Shown here in pieces: positions 39,500 through 50,465 of a DNA stretch of 64,000 bases. Origin of the DNA: Orbilia blumenaviensis (Eukaryota; Ascomycota; Orbiliomycetes; Orbiliales; Orbiliaceae); the NCBI GenBank assembly GCA_036872755.1, contig JAVHNS010000008.1, forward strand, positions 620,001 to 684,000, written 5' to 3'. Both the position numbers and the translations under genes were made by a program. Each line of letters begins with the position of its first letter. Within the stretch, counting starts at the first letter, position 1. A model generated the notes under the pieces. It ran no database searches. It was not told the DNA's origin and saw nothing but the letters and a program-made list of their open reading frames with translations.

Positions 39500-42229
39500 C
39501 GCACGTGTAGTTTTGTGGAGAACGCCGCCGTTAACGACCTATTATCGCTCTCTCCCCCAGAACGAAAAGCCTCACCTGGCTTTTCCAAAGATATAGGCGA
39601 CGCAGCCGCGAACAAGGAAAAAAAAAAGGGAGCCCTGAAACTCGAAGTCGTATAGTCGGGGCAGTAGTGGTAGCGCGGTAGTAGTTGGTATCGTAGTAGT
39701 GGATTGGATTTATAGTGAATAACGAATTTGTATGACGGAATTCGATTCTAGTCCCTCGGTGTCAAGTTTAGCAGGGAGGCAGCACACCCGCAAGGCCAGA
39801 AGGGCAAGTCCGGGACCAGCGACCAGCAAGCAAGCAAGCAACGAGCAGCAGTTTAGCTAGAAATTAAAGCCCCTCCCTCCTCTTAGGGTCCCTGGACGCC
39901 CGGAGAGGGAAATAAGGCAAAGAAACCAATACGCCGCTCCCCCGCTTTTTTCTTTCGTTATCGATGGTGCCTGGTTCCTGAAACGGGGGCAGTGGATAAG
40001 GAAGGAGTGTGCTTTTATCTCCCGCTTTTTTGGTTTCTGCCCTGCTATTGTTGAGAAGTTCTGTAGCTCTTAATGCTGGTTCCGAATTGTATGGTACTTT
40101 CTTGGTCGGAGTAAGCTAAGACGAAGGTGTATGTATGTCGGTATGTAAGCAGTGGTATGGATGTAACTCTACTCCGTACGGCTGGGCAGCTGTATTTGCT
40201 TTGTTTCGTTGAACGAGAATAGTTTAAAGCTTGTGAAGAGAAGAATGCGGGGCAAAAAGGGAGCCGTGAGCGGAAATCGAGTGATTCGAAGACAAAAACC
40301 CTTTCCGATGTCAGTGAGGTCAAAAAGATGTAGAAGTGGAGTCCGAATGAGTCTCAGGATGGGTCTGGTGGTGGGGATGGTAGTGGGTGATAGTGATGAT
40401 GATGATGCCGGTGCTGATGGCTGATGGCTGATGCCGGTGGAGGAAAGTGGCGGGAGAACTGCCTGGCCGCCCAGAACTCGACCAGCTACTGACTGTGGAG
40501 CGCAACGCTGGGCGATTGCAATCAGCCGGGTGATTGATTGGGAGATAGCGCTGTAGTGGCGGTATTAGGTAGATTAAGTACTACCTCTTCTTATCCTTCG
40601 TCTAGTTTCCTTAAATTTCAAGAAGTCGGGCAGGATCTTAATATTCGACAAGCTGGTGGGTTCAGCCCTGGAATATAATACTACTACAAGTAATCCAATC
40701 GAGGCGACCGCATGTGTTACAGTCTTTGGACTAGTCGGTACTCTCATGCAATGCTAGGTAGGTGGCTGGCTGGTAGAAAGGAGGTAGCTTCCTGCGCCTG
40801 GACAAAATGGCAGGATCAAGAATACTACCTGACTGGGAACTAGGTATCTAACCTCAATACCTCAATTAATCCAAGAGCGAGGTAGAAAAACACAATGGAT
40901 CAAACGGCGGGATGGTGGCGGGTGAATGGGTACTTCTGCAGCTGCAGCAGTTGACTAGTCTTCAGCGCTTGGCTCGTAGCTTCTTCGACGCATGCACGGG
41001 AACAGAAACGGGAACAGGAACTAGAACAGGAACTGCACAGCGGCTGAATTGAAATTGAAACGAATACGGGGAGAACATCGTGGAGACGAACAGTACCGCT
41101 GCAGACTTTATAAATCCGGCCTTTATGATATGAATCTATGAATCCAGCTGGCATGGTGCGCATGCACAGGGGCAGTACTAGTGTATATATATCTGCTCGT
41201 GTAGTACGGAGTATATTAAGTAAGTAAGGCCGTATAATTATACACAGTTGTATTATCTTATTATTCTATCAAGCTTTTAAGCCCCGTCGGGCGCGGTGAC
41301 ATTATATTGGACATATCTATAAGTAAGTGCTTTTAAGGTTGAGATATGTTTGGGCAAGAACCTAGGTATATTTCAAATACATGCGTACCAACCGCTGGAG
41401 AAATCTTAAATATCGGACGCAATGCAGAACGCAAATTTCAATGTCAATTAATATGATCGATTGCCTGCAACTTATATATACAATTATTAATGTGGGCTGG
41501 TGGTCAGAGCAAATGCTGACATTTTCGGGCCGGCTTGATTGATGTTTATGATAATCATAGCACTTACTATCACATCTTCATCGCATCTGTCAGACAGCCG
41601 CTATACACTGCAGATAGCTCGACCGGGTTTGCATGACTCTTTGGAATCATTAGGCCCGCAGGCCCCCACAAACTTACGTTGTCCCCGTCGATGCCTGGCT
41701 ACAGACCATAATATATACTTCAGTGATATTGATACATACTGAAATACCTAGGCCAGGTACCCACTTTGCGGCTGTCGGAGGTGAGCAAGCAGAACGAAAT
41801 ACTCGTATATGTCACAGAGCTCTCGAGATATATGTACATGCTCTGCTTCCGGGCCCCCAGTGTCAGCTTAAAACCCTCGCCTTTTATCTATCTCCAGTTT
41901 CTCGATCGCAATTAATTACAGGCCAAACCAACAATGTATACCACTACTTTCCTCCAGTGGTGTAATAATAATAATATGCCGCTGATATATGCAATGCACA
42001 TGCAAAATGATTTAAATATACAAAAATGATTTAAGGAGAAAATACCGAATGGTCCGCCGCCCCCGCCCGGAGCCCCGATTGACGACCGTCTACTGCTACA
42101 ATCAGGCTACTGCTGAACCAGTCGCTGCTGCCTTCCACCACCTCCTTTTCAGTTAGAAGAGCCTCATTCACTTCGGATGCTTTTGTTGTACGAAGGTGTG
42201 CAGGCTTTCCTTGCTTGCATGCGTGCTGA
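39500..42229. other. Intergenic, no gene recognised
   Basis: The left part (39500-40500) is probably the arrestin promoter and leader. It contains CAAG repeats near 39830 and a GATG-rich stretch at 40395-40440. From 41160 the sequence is AT-rich. No open frame has family features or an acceptable splice partner. Confidence 0.5.
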
Positions 42230-43691
42230 CTAGTCAAACGCAATTGTGGACACCATGAGTAGCGTTATCGTGCTTATCACCCCCACCACGAACCCCTCGA
42301 TCACCCACAAGGTCACGTCCATCTGTGGCACAGAGATCATGGTTTCCGCAAAGTAACTGTTTAGTCGGTGCATAATTAGGTCCATCACGCTCATCTCACT
42401 TTCGTAGCCTTCGCCTGCTTCTTTAGTTTCTTCATATCCTTCACCGGCAGCCGTGGCTTCAGCTTCAACAGCTGTCATCGCTTCTTCTGCTTCCGCCGGT
42501 AAGATCTCCGTTGTTTCTGCCTCAATAACCTCCTCTGGTACCTCGATTGGTGTTTCGACTGGTATTTCAACTGGTATTTCGACTGGTATCTCTTCAACAA
42601 TCTTGTTGGTTTCGTCCTCCTCCTGTTCTTTCACCACTTCTACGGCCTCGCCTCCCACAGCCACGATCTCACTAGCCACAACAGCGGCACCGGCACTGGC
42701 AGCAGCGGTCGTGGTGACCTCCCGCTCCTCCTTCAACATCCCCCTCACCTTGTCCTCAAAACTTCGAACTAGTCTCCTCCTCTTCCACGGCTCCAACCCC
42801 ACCTGGACGATCACAAACAACACTACGTTAATCCCCATCAACATCCAGGTCCCCCAAGTGCTTGCCCGTCTAATTTTATCGCTCCAGACTTGTTCTTCAT
42901 GATACCTCGTCAAAATACTCTTCGACAGCAGACTACTTGCATTTTCGACTTCTTTTTCAACCTCGGTGAGTTTATTCTGGGCTTGTATTTCTGCCTGTTC
43001 GTTTGCATGGTCGGAGCGGTAGAGCTCGGTGAAACGCTCGAGATCGGTTGGTGACCAAGTGTTTTTACGGGTGAGGAGCTCGTTGACTTCCTTTTGGGAG
43101 GCAGAACGGCGGGCTATGGCTGCTTTATAGGCAGCTTTGGCCTCGAGGACTAGGGATTTCGCATTTGATAGTCTGGATTCTGCCCTCAACAAGAAAGAGT
43201 AATCAGCTCCCGTAACCCATAAAAAGAAGAGATGCATCCACTACACAATTGATTCCTGTTCTTGTGTATTTCTTCGAAAAAGATTGTATCCTTTTTTTTC
43301 TTTCTTTCTTATATTTTCTAGCGAGGAACGAACATCAGATGCAAAGACTACCCTGTAACTCAATATCCTTCTTCAATGTTTCAATCCCAGAATAACCCGT
43401 CAAATCGTTGATCTTTTGCCCGGCCGTAAATATCGCAGCTTGGAGGTGATCCAGCCTGCTCGTCAAGTTCTTAACAATTGTGAACCGTTTCGATTCCTTC
43501 TCGGACGGTAATTCGGACTGGTTCGGTTCATTTCGGGATTGTGAAGTGGTGAATTGGCGGGTGAATGTAGATTTTAAGTGAGATGTTGTTGTGGTGGAGA
43601 GCTGGAGTAGTGAGCGAACGGCGGGCAGTGGAGGAGGGGGTGGGTGGAGGAAGGATGTCAGTAGGAGGAGGGGTAATCGTGGCGGCGGCAT
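42230..43691 (-). CDS. SHE9: She9/Mdm33 mitochondrial inner-membrane protein
   Basis: She9 (Mdm33) is an inner-membrane protein needed for normal mitochondrial shape, probably through inner-membrane fission or folding. Two exons, 43691-43352 and 43179-42230, give 429 residues. The start is the only ATG near the 5' end and opens a presequence rich in Arg/Ser/Thr and Pro. Family features are [24 protein letters not shown], a long coiled coil ([35 protein letters not shown]) and [20 protein letters not shown]. Two spans are visible: [20 protein letters not shown] and [20 protein letters not shown]. Between them lies an unusual acidic insert with a tandem Glu-Ile-Pro-Val repeat. The gene is head to head with uS12m. 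Confidence 0.93.
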
Positions 43692-43958
43692 GGTCTTCCT
43701 ATTATTGGTGGTCGGTGCATTGTCGTTGGCGAGGATGAAACAAGAGGAATGAGGAACGGAGGGAAAAAGAGAGTTTCCAGGTCCGGTCTCCGTTTCCTGG
43801 AGTTCGCTTCTCGGTTGGGAAATTTTTCGTTTTCGGGTTCCCGTTGCGGGAATCTTCAACTACAACCTCATCTCTTCATCCACCACCACTCCAACTACTG
43901 TCGTCGCCATCGCCAGTATCGCCATAGACGACGGCGATAGGCGTCGATTGTCCCCAAA
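43692..43958. promoter_or_regulatory. 267-bp shared promoter of SHE9 and uS12m
   Basis: The two start codons face away from each other across 267 bp. Both products act in mitochondria, so co-regulation from a bidirectional promoter is a reasonable inference. I see no clear TATA box or known factor site. Confidence 0.6.
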
Positions 43959-44564
43959 ATGATCACTCGGAAAACCCTTCACTTCCTCTCCCACCAGCTC
44001 ACGTCCTTCCTCCGTCCCTCCACCGTCCTTACAGCAACCACCTTCCGACCCCTCGCCTTCCCAACAACAACCACCACCACCTCCTCTCTCAGACCCTTCA
44101 CTACGACCCCACCCCTCTCTGCAACCTTCTCCCAAGTCCTCCGCGGCTGCCGAAAAAAGAAAAAGGACTACAACCGAAAACCTGTCTCCCCACAGCTCAC
44201 AAACCGTCCCTCTATGAAAGGAGTCTGTCTGCGTGTTGGTATCGTCAAACCCAAAAAACCAAATTCGGGAGAACGGAAGATTGCGAGGGTGAAGTTGAGC
44301 TCGGGGAATGTGATTACGGCATATATTCCCGGCGAGGGGCATAATATTCAGACACATTCGGTGGTTATGGTTAGAGGTGGTAGAAGTCAGGATTGTCCTG
44401 GTGTAAGGTATCATTTGGTTAGGGGAGCTTATGATTTGGTAGGTTTTTTGATACATATGACCCATCTTTTTGGTAGAGGCTAATAATATATGTAATAGGG
44501 AGGAGTGCCGAACCGTGCGACGTCAAGATCGAAATACGGAACCAAGAAGACCAAGACAGATTAA
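43959..44564 (+). CDS. MRPS12: Mitochondrial ribosomal protein uS12m (S12)
   Basis: This is the small-subunit protein of the mitochondrial ribosome at the decoding site. Two exons, 43959-44438 and 44499-44564, give 181 residues. About 60 N-terminal residues are a Thr/Arg/Ser-rich mitochondrial presequence. The mature part starts at [15 protein letters not shown] and keeps the S12 core: [41 protein letters not shown], and [16 protein letters not shown]. After the intron it finishes with [17 protein letters not shown], the usual end of S12. Bacterial S12 begins directly at the core, so the leader marks it as an organelle-targeted copy. Confidence 0.95.
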
Positions 44565-45467
44565 TAGCATCTCATGGGATGGTCCGTCAACTATTGCTAT
44601 AGGCAAGAGAAATTTAATTGTATATACATCAGCAATTCAATATTAAATGAGACCAATTTACGCCCCAGCGTTTAATACGGAGCCGTGAAAAATGTTGTTA
44701 TGGGTGAACTAAATACTCTGATACAAAAAAAACCAATTTATGGAGAGGAAATTTTGATAGTGTCCTGGTGGCTTAAAACCCTTTCTAAGTTCATTCTACT
44801 CACATTAGGTACACGTATTGACCATTGCCTGCCCTGCGCACCAGTGCGGTTCCAGGCACCAGCGCCTGCGTTTTGACCAGACTGGTATCCCATCCACGGC
44901 GAAATCTAGCTAAATGTATAATAAACTTAGTCTCGGTCCCAGACGCTGTTGACTATAATAAACTGTAGTTTGTGTGCCCTGATTCTATTTTCAGTTGGGA
45001 CTAAGTTCTACCGACACCCTCGAGCAGTACATGCATATACATGCACCAATTGTCATTTGGATGGTCTTTTGCTTAGCCTCGAAGAATGGCGGTGAAGATA
45101 AACTTCTTATTTATTCCGCTAGCCTCGAATCCAGTCCAGGCCTTAGAGGCAAAGCTTGTTCCATTGCAAGCCCTAAGCCTACGGCCCTTCGTGGAACGCA
45201 TTGCCCGCCGGATAACTGGTAAAGTCGCTACTCGTTATTCTTGTAGTTATTAGTGCTCCCATATATATAGATCACAGCCCCAGACTCGCAGAGACATCTA
45301 ACATTTAGATAGTAATCGTAGTGCCCGACTGCTTCCTCCAAACTCTCTAACACCTTTCCGCATCTACACAGTATATCCCTTCACCGGTGGAATCTAAACT
45401 CCCTCCGTTGATATAAAGGTCTGAAGGATGAAGCATATTTTTATTGTGCTATAGAATATCCTTGCAA
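44565..45467. other. Intergenic, no gene recognised
   Basis: AT-rich flank between uS12m and the F-box relic. No coding sequence or RNA gene is supported. Confidence 0.55.
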
Positions 45468-46309
45468 TCATTTCATCTTCTCCCATGATTTCCTCGAATT
45501 TACGTATTTAGACCTCTTTAGAAGTTTAAGCTCCTCGAGGTTTTCCGTCAGTTTTGCGATCTGTCTCTGAAAGGTAGCTTCTAGATAAGTCGCTGGAGCT
45601 GGCGCCGATGTGTCTATCTCTAAGTATTTGACCTTCGAAGGCCTGGGATTTTTAGCACTGGTATCTTATTTGGGAGCATATCATTCCATATATCGACCAC
45701 ATTGGATGCCATATACTTCAATACATTCGATGCGGGGTAATTCTCTGGATTTTTGTCGTAGTCGCTTCGAGAAACGTAACCCAATCAACGTTCTCCCGAA
45801 TAACTCTAGGTTGGATTTTACGAAGATTCAATCGTTTTAACTTCGGTGTGAAGTATAGTAAGAAAAATAGTAAGGTCTCAGAGTTCTTCCCGTAAAGGAT
45901 ATTGCGCCTGGCCCTGGACTCAGATCCCATAGTTTGCAGAAGGCTACGATCTTGGACTGTTCGACCTCGGCCCAACCTCAGTCCGCCGTCCAGGTGCTTT
46001 CATTATCCAGGCCCTTCTTTCACACTCGGCAGTGGATTTTAGTTTCAGGTTGTTTATAAGATGCCTGACAAGTTCCCAAGTGGGCTGTGCAACCGTGTCG
46101 ACCCTAAATACGTATCTCGTATGGGAGAGGACCATAGAACGGACATTACCTCGAAACCGCCTGCACACCAACTGGGCGTCCGTGAGGTCCGAATTTGATA
46201 GACTGGCATCATCAAAAATGTTGGCGAGGATTTCATTGGGGAAGCGAATAGTTCTGTCGTCGAGTTCTTCAGTTGTTGTATTTTGGGCATAGATGGTCTC
46301 GTAAGGCAT
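45468..46309 (-). pseudogene. Decayed F-box protein gene
   Basis: The 5' part from the ATG at 46309 encodes a good F-box (RFPNEILANIF, then LTDAQLVCRRFRG) and a following VRHLINN segment. The expected protein then continues in other frames. One frame carries STWTAD, a stop codon, then GWAEVEQSKIVAFCKLWDL. A second carries ILYGKNSETLLFFLLYFTPKL before stopping near 45718. A third fragment (VKYLEIDTSAPAPATYLEA, then LTENLEELKLL) ends at 45468. The stretch between changes frame at least twice. No GT-AG intron set I tried restores one frame. The in-frame TGA falls where related fungal F-box proteins have Trp, so a G-to-A change is likely. F-box proteins of this type serve as substrate receptors of SCF ubiquitin ligases; this copy appears dead. 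Confidence 0.75.
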
Positions 46310-46930
46310 AGACAAGATAATGGCGCACTTGGGGGCTGCTGCCCGGAGCCAAGGCTGGTAACGGCCGCGGAAAGACGAAACGAATTACCAGATCAATGCA
46401 TAAGAGTTGGAAGTGTCACGGAAGGAAAATGATGTTGAATTCGTTACGCATGGTCAGGGGTGAGACTCTAAGATGACAGTAACTTGGAAGATAAATTTAC
46501 CCCGTTATAGGTATATTCTTCCTTCTTTTGCTTCTTCCGCTTACTCGCCCTAAAAAGCTTAAGAGGTTGGGACTTTAGTTATAAGTGATCCAATGTTTTC
46601 TATTATCAAGCACTTTTATGGAAGAAAATATAATGCTGCAGCCGGCAGATACCTAGTTAGGTAAACTTATCATTGATTGCACCCCTCTGAAAGCAGTTTT
46701 AGTTCTAGATAACATCACGTTCTTTTCCCTATCAAATAAAGACCAAAAGAAGAGTTAAAAAAAACGCCAATAATTACCACTATAACTACTAAAATTTTGT
46801 CCCTTCTGGTATACGTAATTTAGTCATCACAGGTTTGCCCTCCAATAAAAAAAAAGTGGGAGGGACAGAACCAAAAAGAAAAAAAAATTGGAGAAGTTTT
46901 TTTGAAGAAAAAACAGTTAGAGGAACCTTT
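46310..46930. other. Intergenic, no gene recognised
   Basis: AT-rich, with several A-rich runs at 46840-46915. It contains the upstream side of the F-box relic and the 3' flank of the GT15 gene. Confidence 0.55.
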
Positions 46931-48516
46931 TTAGTTCATCTGGTATTCCCAGCCCTTCGGCTTCTCCCATCCTCTCATCTCGAAGTACCGGGAGGTACAC
47001 GAATATCCCTTCCAGTCAAAGTTGTCTTTGGGGTTGCAACTGCACTTGTATTTCTCACGGTCTTCCTCGCTGGTTGGGCAGTGGGTAAAGGGGACGTGCC
47101 AATACCTATTCATATTTTAGTTAGCTTTGCTCTTCTAGGGGATTGCCGGGAATTGGGGAGAGAGAGAGAAACATACGCAATGTTATCGAAGAAGTGAAGC
47201 TCATCCTTCTTGAGCAAGAGGGATGCGGCGAGCGAATGAACTGGTGCATCACCCCATCGCTCGTAGAAGAAACCGCCAGCTTTATCGAGATACTTAAAGT
47301 AGTCTCTGTAGGCGGGTGATCTCAACCAGTTAAGCGAGCCGATTTCAAAATTGCTCCACTACCCAAAGAGTTAGCTTTAATCTCATAAGGCTGAAAATGC
47401 GCCAATTGACTTACGAAATGGCAATTGTTGTAATCTTTTCCATCATTATCGGAGATAAACTTCATGCTGTTGTCCTCAACTATGTGGTGTGGGTATTCGG
47501 CCATGAACTTCTTGGTAGTGTCCCAGAGAGTTGGGATGGTATCCTTATATTCGTACAGACTGAGAGTGAACCCATATTTCTTCTTGTTCTCTTGCATGTA
47601 CAAGAATGGATCATAATCAATGTCGCAGAAAAGCTTAATGGACGGTTCAACACGCCAGTAGTATTCGTAGCCGGCAAGGAGTTCGTGCTCGAAGAAAAAG
47701 CCTGATTCGAAGCGGCACATGTGGCGGTACGAGACGGAGTCACCATAAATGATTTTTCGTTGTCTCTATACGATACTTATTAGATGACCGTCGAACAGTT
47801 TTGTTTCAGTGGAATGTACTTACCATGTCCTCACGGACAGCAGCAGCCTTATCCTGGTCAATCCACTCAGGAAAGCTCCAGTGCTCCTTTGGGATGAGAC
47901 CATATTTGGTTTTTCCGCTAACAAGGCGGGTGGTGATTTTCTTGAACTGTTCATCGAATGGTTGGTCGTTAAGGAAGACCCAGTCGTAATTGAATTTACG
48001 GTTGAACCTATCCTCGATATGGCGAATAGATTTGGCGATTTCCCAAGTGTCACTGTTGCGAGCTAAGGTAATGAAAGTGGCGTTTGCACGTCTCCCAGGG
48101 GCAGTTCCGGTGAGAGGGAAATTGTTTTTGGCATTTGGAGTAGTACCATGGAGAAGGGGGGATTGTTCATCTTCAGAATCGCCTTTTGGATCGCCACTGC
48201 TGAGCTCGGTTTTTGGGAGTCGTGGGGGAACTTTCCCGAGATCGCTGCCACCACCGGGGGATGGGAGGTCGTTGAGAGTGGGATTATAATTTGTTGAAGT
48301 GCTTGTGAATATTTTATAAAGTACTACAATGGACTATTCAGATAATACGGAGTTAGACGGCATGCAATGCAATTTACTATACTGGGCGCGATCTCGTGTT
48401 CGATGCAGGCGAACCAAGGTAAGGGAAGGTGGCAGTTTAGCCGCCAAAAGGGGAATACATACGAAGAACGCGAGCAGGATGAACCTCAAGGTTCGGACGT
48501 TAGCTGTAGCAGGCAT
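46931..48516 (-). CDS. Kre2/Mnt1/Ktr-family alpha-1,2-mannosyltransferase (GT15)
   Basis: A type II Golgi enzyme that adds alpha-1,2-linked mannose from GDP-mannose to O- and N-linked glycans of cell-wall and secreted proteins. Five exons, 48516-48463, 48333-47824, 47765-47415, 47358-47177 and 47105-46931, give 423 residues. A short cytosolic tail precedes a signal anchor at about 11-27 ([18 protein letters not shown]), then a stem of about 50 residues rich in Gly/Pro/Ser. The catalytic domain starts at [12 protein letters not shown]. It has [42 protein letters not shown] (the Glu aligned with the Kre2 active site), [30 protein letters not shown] and cysteines in KCSCNPKD and GYSCTSRYF. The first intron can also be read with donor GTATTC and a later AG, which changes only two or three residues in the anchor; the GTATGT version fits better. 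Confidence 0.93.
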
Positions 48517-49895
48517 GATGGCTAAGGAAGAAGCGCCAGAGCTTCGACCTGAGAAAAAATTCTTGTCCGACAATTTGGACGGCCGGATAGGAGGCTTGGT
48601 GATGGAAAGAACGAAGTATGGGGTTGTTTTTCAAAGATTCCAGAAGGGAGCAGAAATAGGAGCCAGATCGTGCAACAGCGTGGGACTACTGAATGCAGCC
48701 AAGCGACCGATGTTACAGCAGACGGCCAACTACCCGAGCAGTGGGACTAAGTCTTATCCGTCAGGACTTATTAGCGAAACAGCTGGTGCTGCTATACCTA
48801 AATCTTTTTCTAACGGCCTCGGCTGGTAGCAATTGACTACTGGAAGGGTTGAATATAGGAGGTAAAGAAATAGGTTGAAGAAGCAGTTCAGTTGCGGTTG
48901 TTCGAGGGCTCTTGAATGTGGTCTGCAACTTTCAGGTGGTTGACGGGGATTAGGCAATTAATAACTTGGGCGAACAATCCGATTGCGCGGCATTCGACGT
49001 AGGGAATTACCTAGGTACCTATAATTATAGCCCACGATTCACCAGTACCGACATACGCTGACAACCCCACGCGAGAACAAGACAATTCAATGGATGAACT
49101 AGGTAGACGAGAAAGAAAAGGAGAAAGGAAAGACGAAGAGGAAGAAGAGGGTTGCAATGCGGAACCTTGTCCAGGTTGCTCTTTATAACCTGTGTCAAAT
49201 TTGCAAAAGGATGCTTCCGGGCAAAAGCTGAACATGTACTACTACGAAGTACAGACTTTTTATTTGTCGACCACCACCACCACGCCGCCGCCTGTACGGT
49301 GCATCTGCAATGTAAATCGCACTATAAGTTTGATATAGTAGTATCAAACTGGATGGCCCTGTTCGGGGCGTCGCAAGCTGCAAAAATGTTGGCCCTTGTT
49401 TGGTCCACTCGCTTTCGGCCTTTAATTCAATCCGCTTCAGCCCTGGCTCGCCCCCCAGCTCCAGTTAGTTTGCCGTATCAGTCGACAATCACTGCTGTGC
49501 AGAAATCAATGTAGCATTCGGTACGCTCTGCATTGTGGGATAGGGTTGAAACACTATCCTGTGGCGTCTTTTTGCTGCAATTCAATGAAACCCGCAGTCG
49601 GGAATTTATTCAGGTTTGGAGGTCCACCCACAGACGGAAGCCTCGGGCAGCATATATAGAAATGTGGAAGTGAACCCCTATTCGAAAAGGCTTCAGACGG
49701 CTCGTGGACAGATCTCTGCTTACAAGATCATGGCCTTCGACGCTTTCGGCAAGGTTCAGGGCAGGCATGTGCTGTTTTGATACTACCAACATTCAACCAG
49801 ATCATACTGGTATCGTTGTGACCTTCCGTAGCATCCAGCAATCGACTGATACATACCCTGGTTTTTTCCCTAACTTTTCTTTGGCTGGAGCAAGC

Positions 49896-49930
<35 letters not shown>

Positions 49931-50465
49931 CCATTGACATATATCCAATTGATTTAATAGTGATGACCTTGAGCAGTAAATGGCGATAGTATGCTGTGGA
50001 GATACTATATAAATATATCTATTCTGGTTGAGTTGCCTGTCGTCATTTGGCAGTGACTTTTGACGGTGCAGTTTTTTTCAGCTTCCCGCCCACACCAAAC
50101 AGCCAACCACCATTCACTCCACCCATCATCCCACCTCACATCAACCATCACCCGCATCCCCATCATCAACCTCCCTCTTCCCTCTTCCTTCCCTCTTCCC
50201 CTTCTCCCTTCTCCCTTCTCCGTCTCGGCATCGAAGAGCACAATCTATCACGTCGCTGTTGCTAGCCATCTGCTCTAGCTTGGCACCTCGCCGAGATCCC
50301 CTCCTTCTATCCACGCTAGCTCCCGCCATCCCACCTGTCTCGAACAGGCTCCCACCTTCTGAATTCTTCGATCCAATAATCCTCTTTCACAACCATACTT
50401 GTAGAAGCTCACAATCTCTAGCCGATCAGACCGTTAAGGTCAATTATCTTTCTTGGATCCCCCGG
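48517..50465. other. Intergenic, with a 29-A tract
   Basis: This is the divergent interval between the mannosyltransferase and PAT1 genes. Open frames on the plus strand at 48329-48829 are antisense to the mannosyltransferase. A run of 29 A ends a non-coding stretch at 49928. From 50080 to 50230 the sequence is very C/T-rich and probably forms the PAT1 promoter and leader. I recognise no gene here. Confidence 0.5.
49900..49928 (+). repeat. 29-base poly(A) tract
   Basis: An uninterrupted run of A, the longest homopolymer in the window. It follows sequence with a short open frame but no recognised gene. It may be a simple microsatellite or the tail of a retroposed copy. Confidence 0.85.

Noticed and set aside
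42453..42902. Plus-strand Ser/Thr-rich frame of 149 codons
   Set aside because: It is the complement of the acidic repeat region of SHE9.
43860..44465. Minus-strand frame of 201 codons
   Set aside because: It is antisense to the uS12m gene, whose product and exon structure are clear.
48329..48829. Plus-strand frame of 166 codons
   Set aside because: It is antisense to the first exons and first intron of the mannosyltransferase gene and has no domain features.
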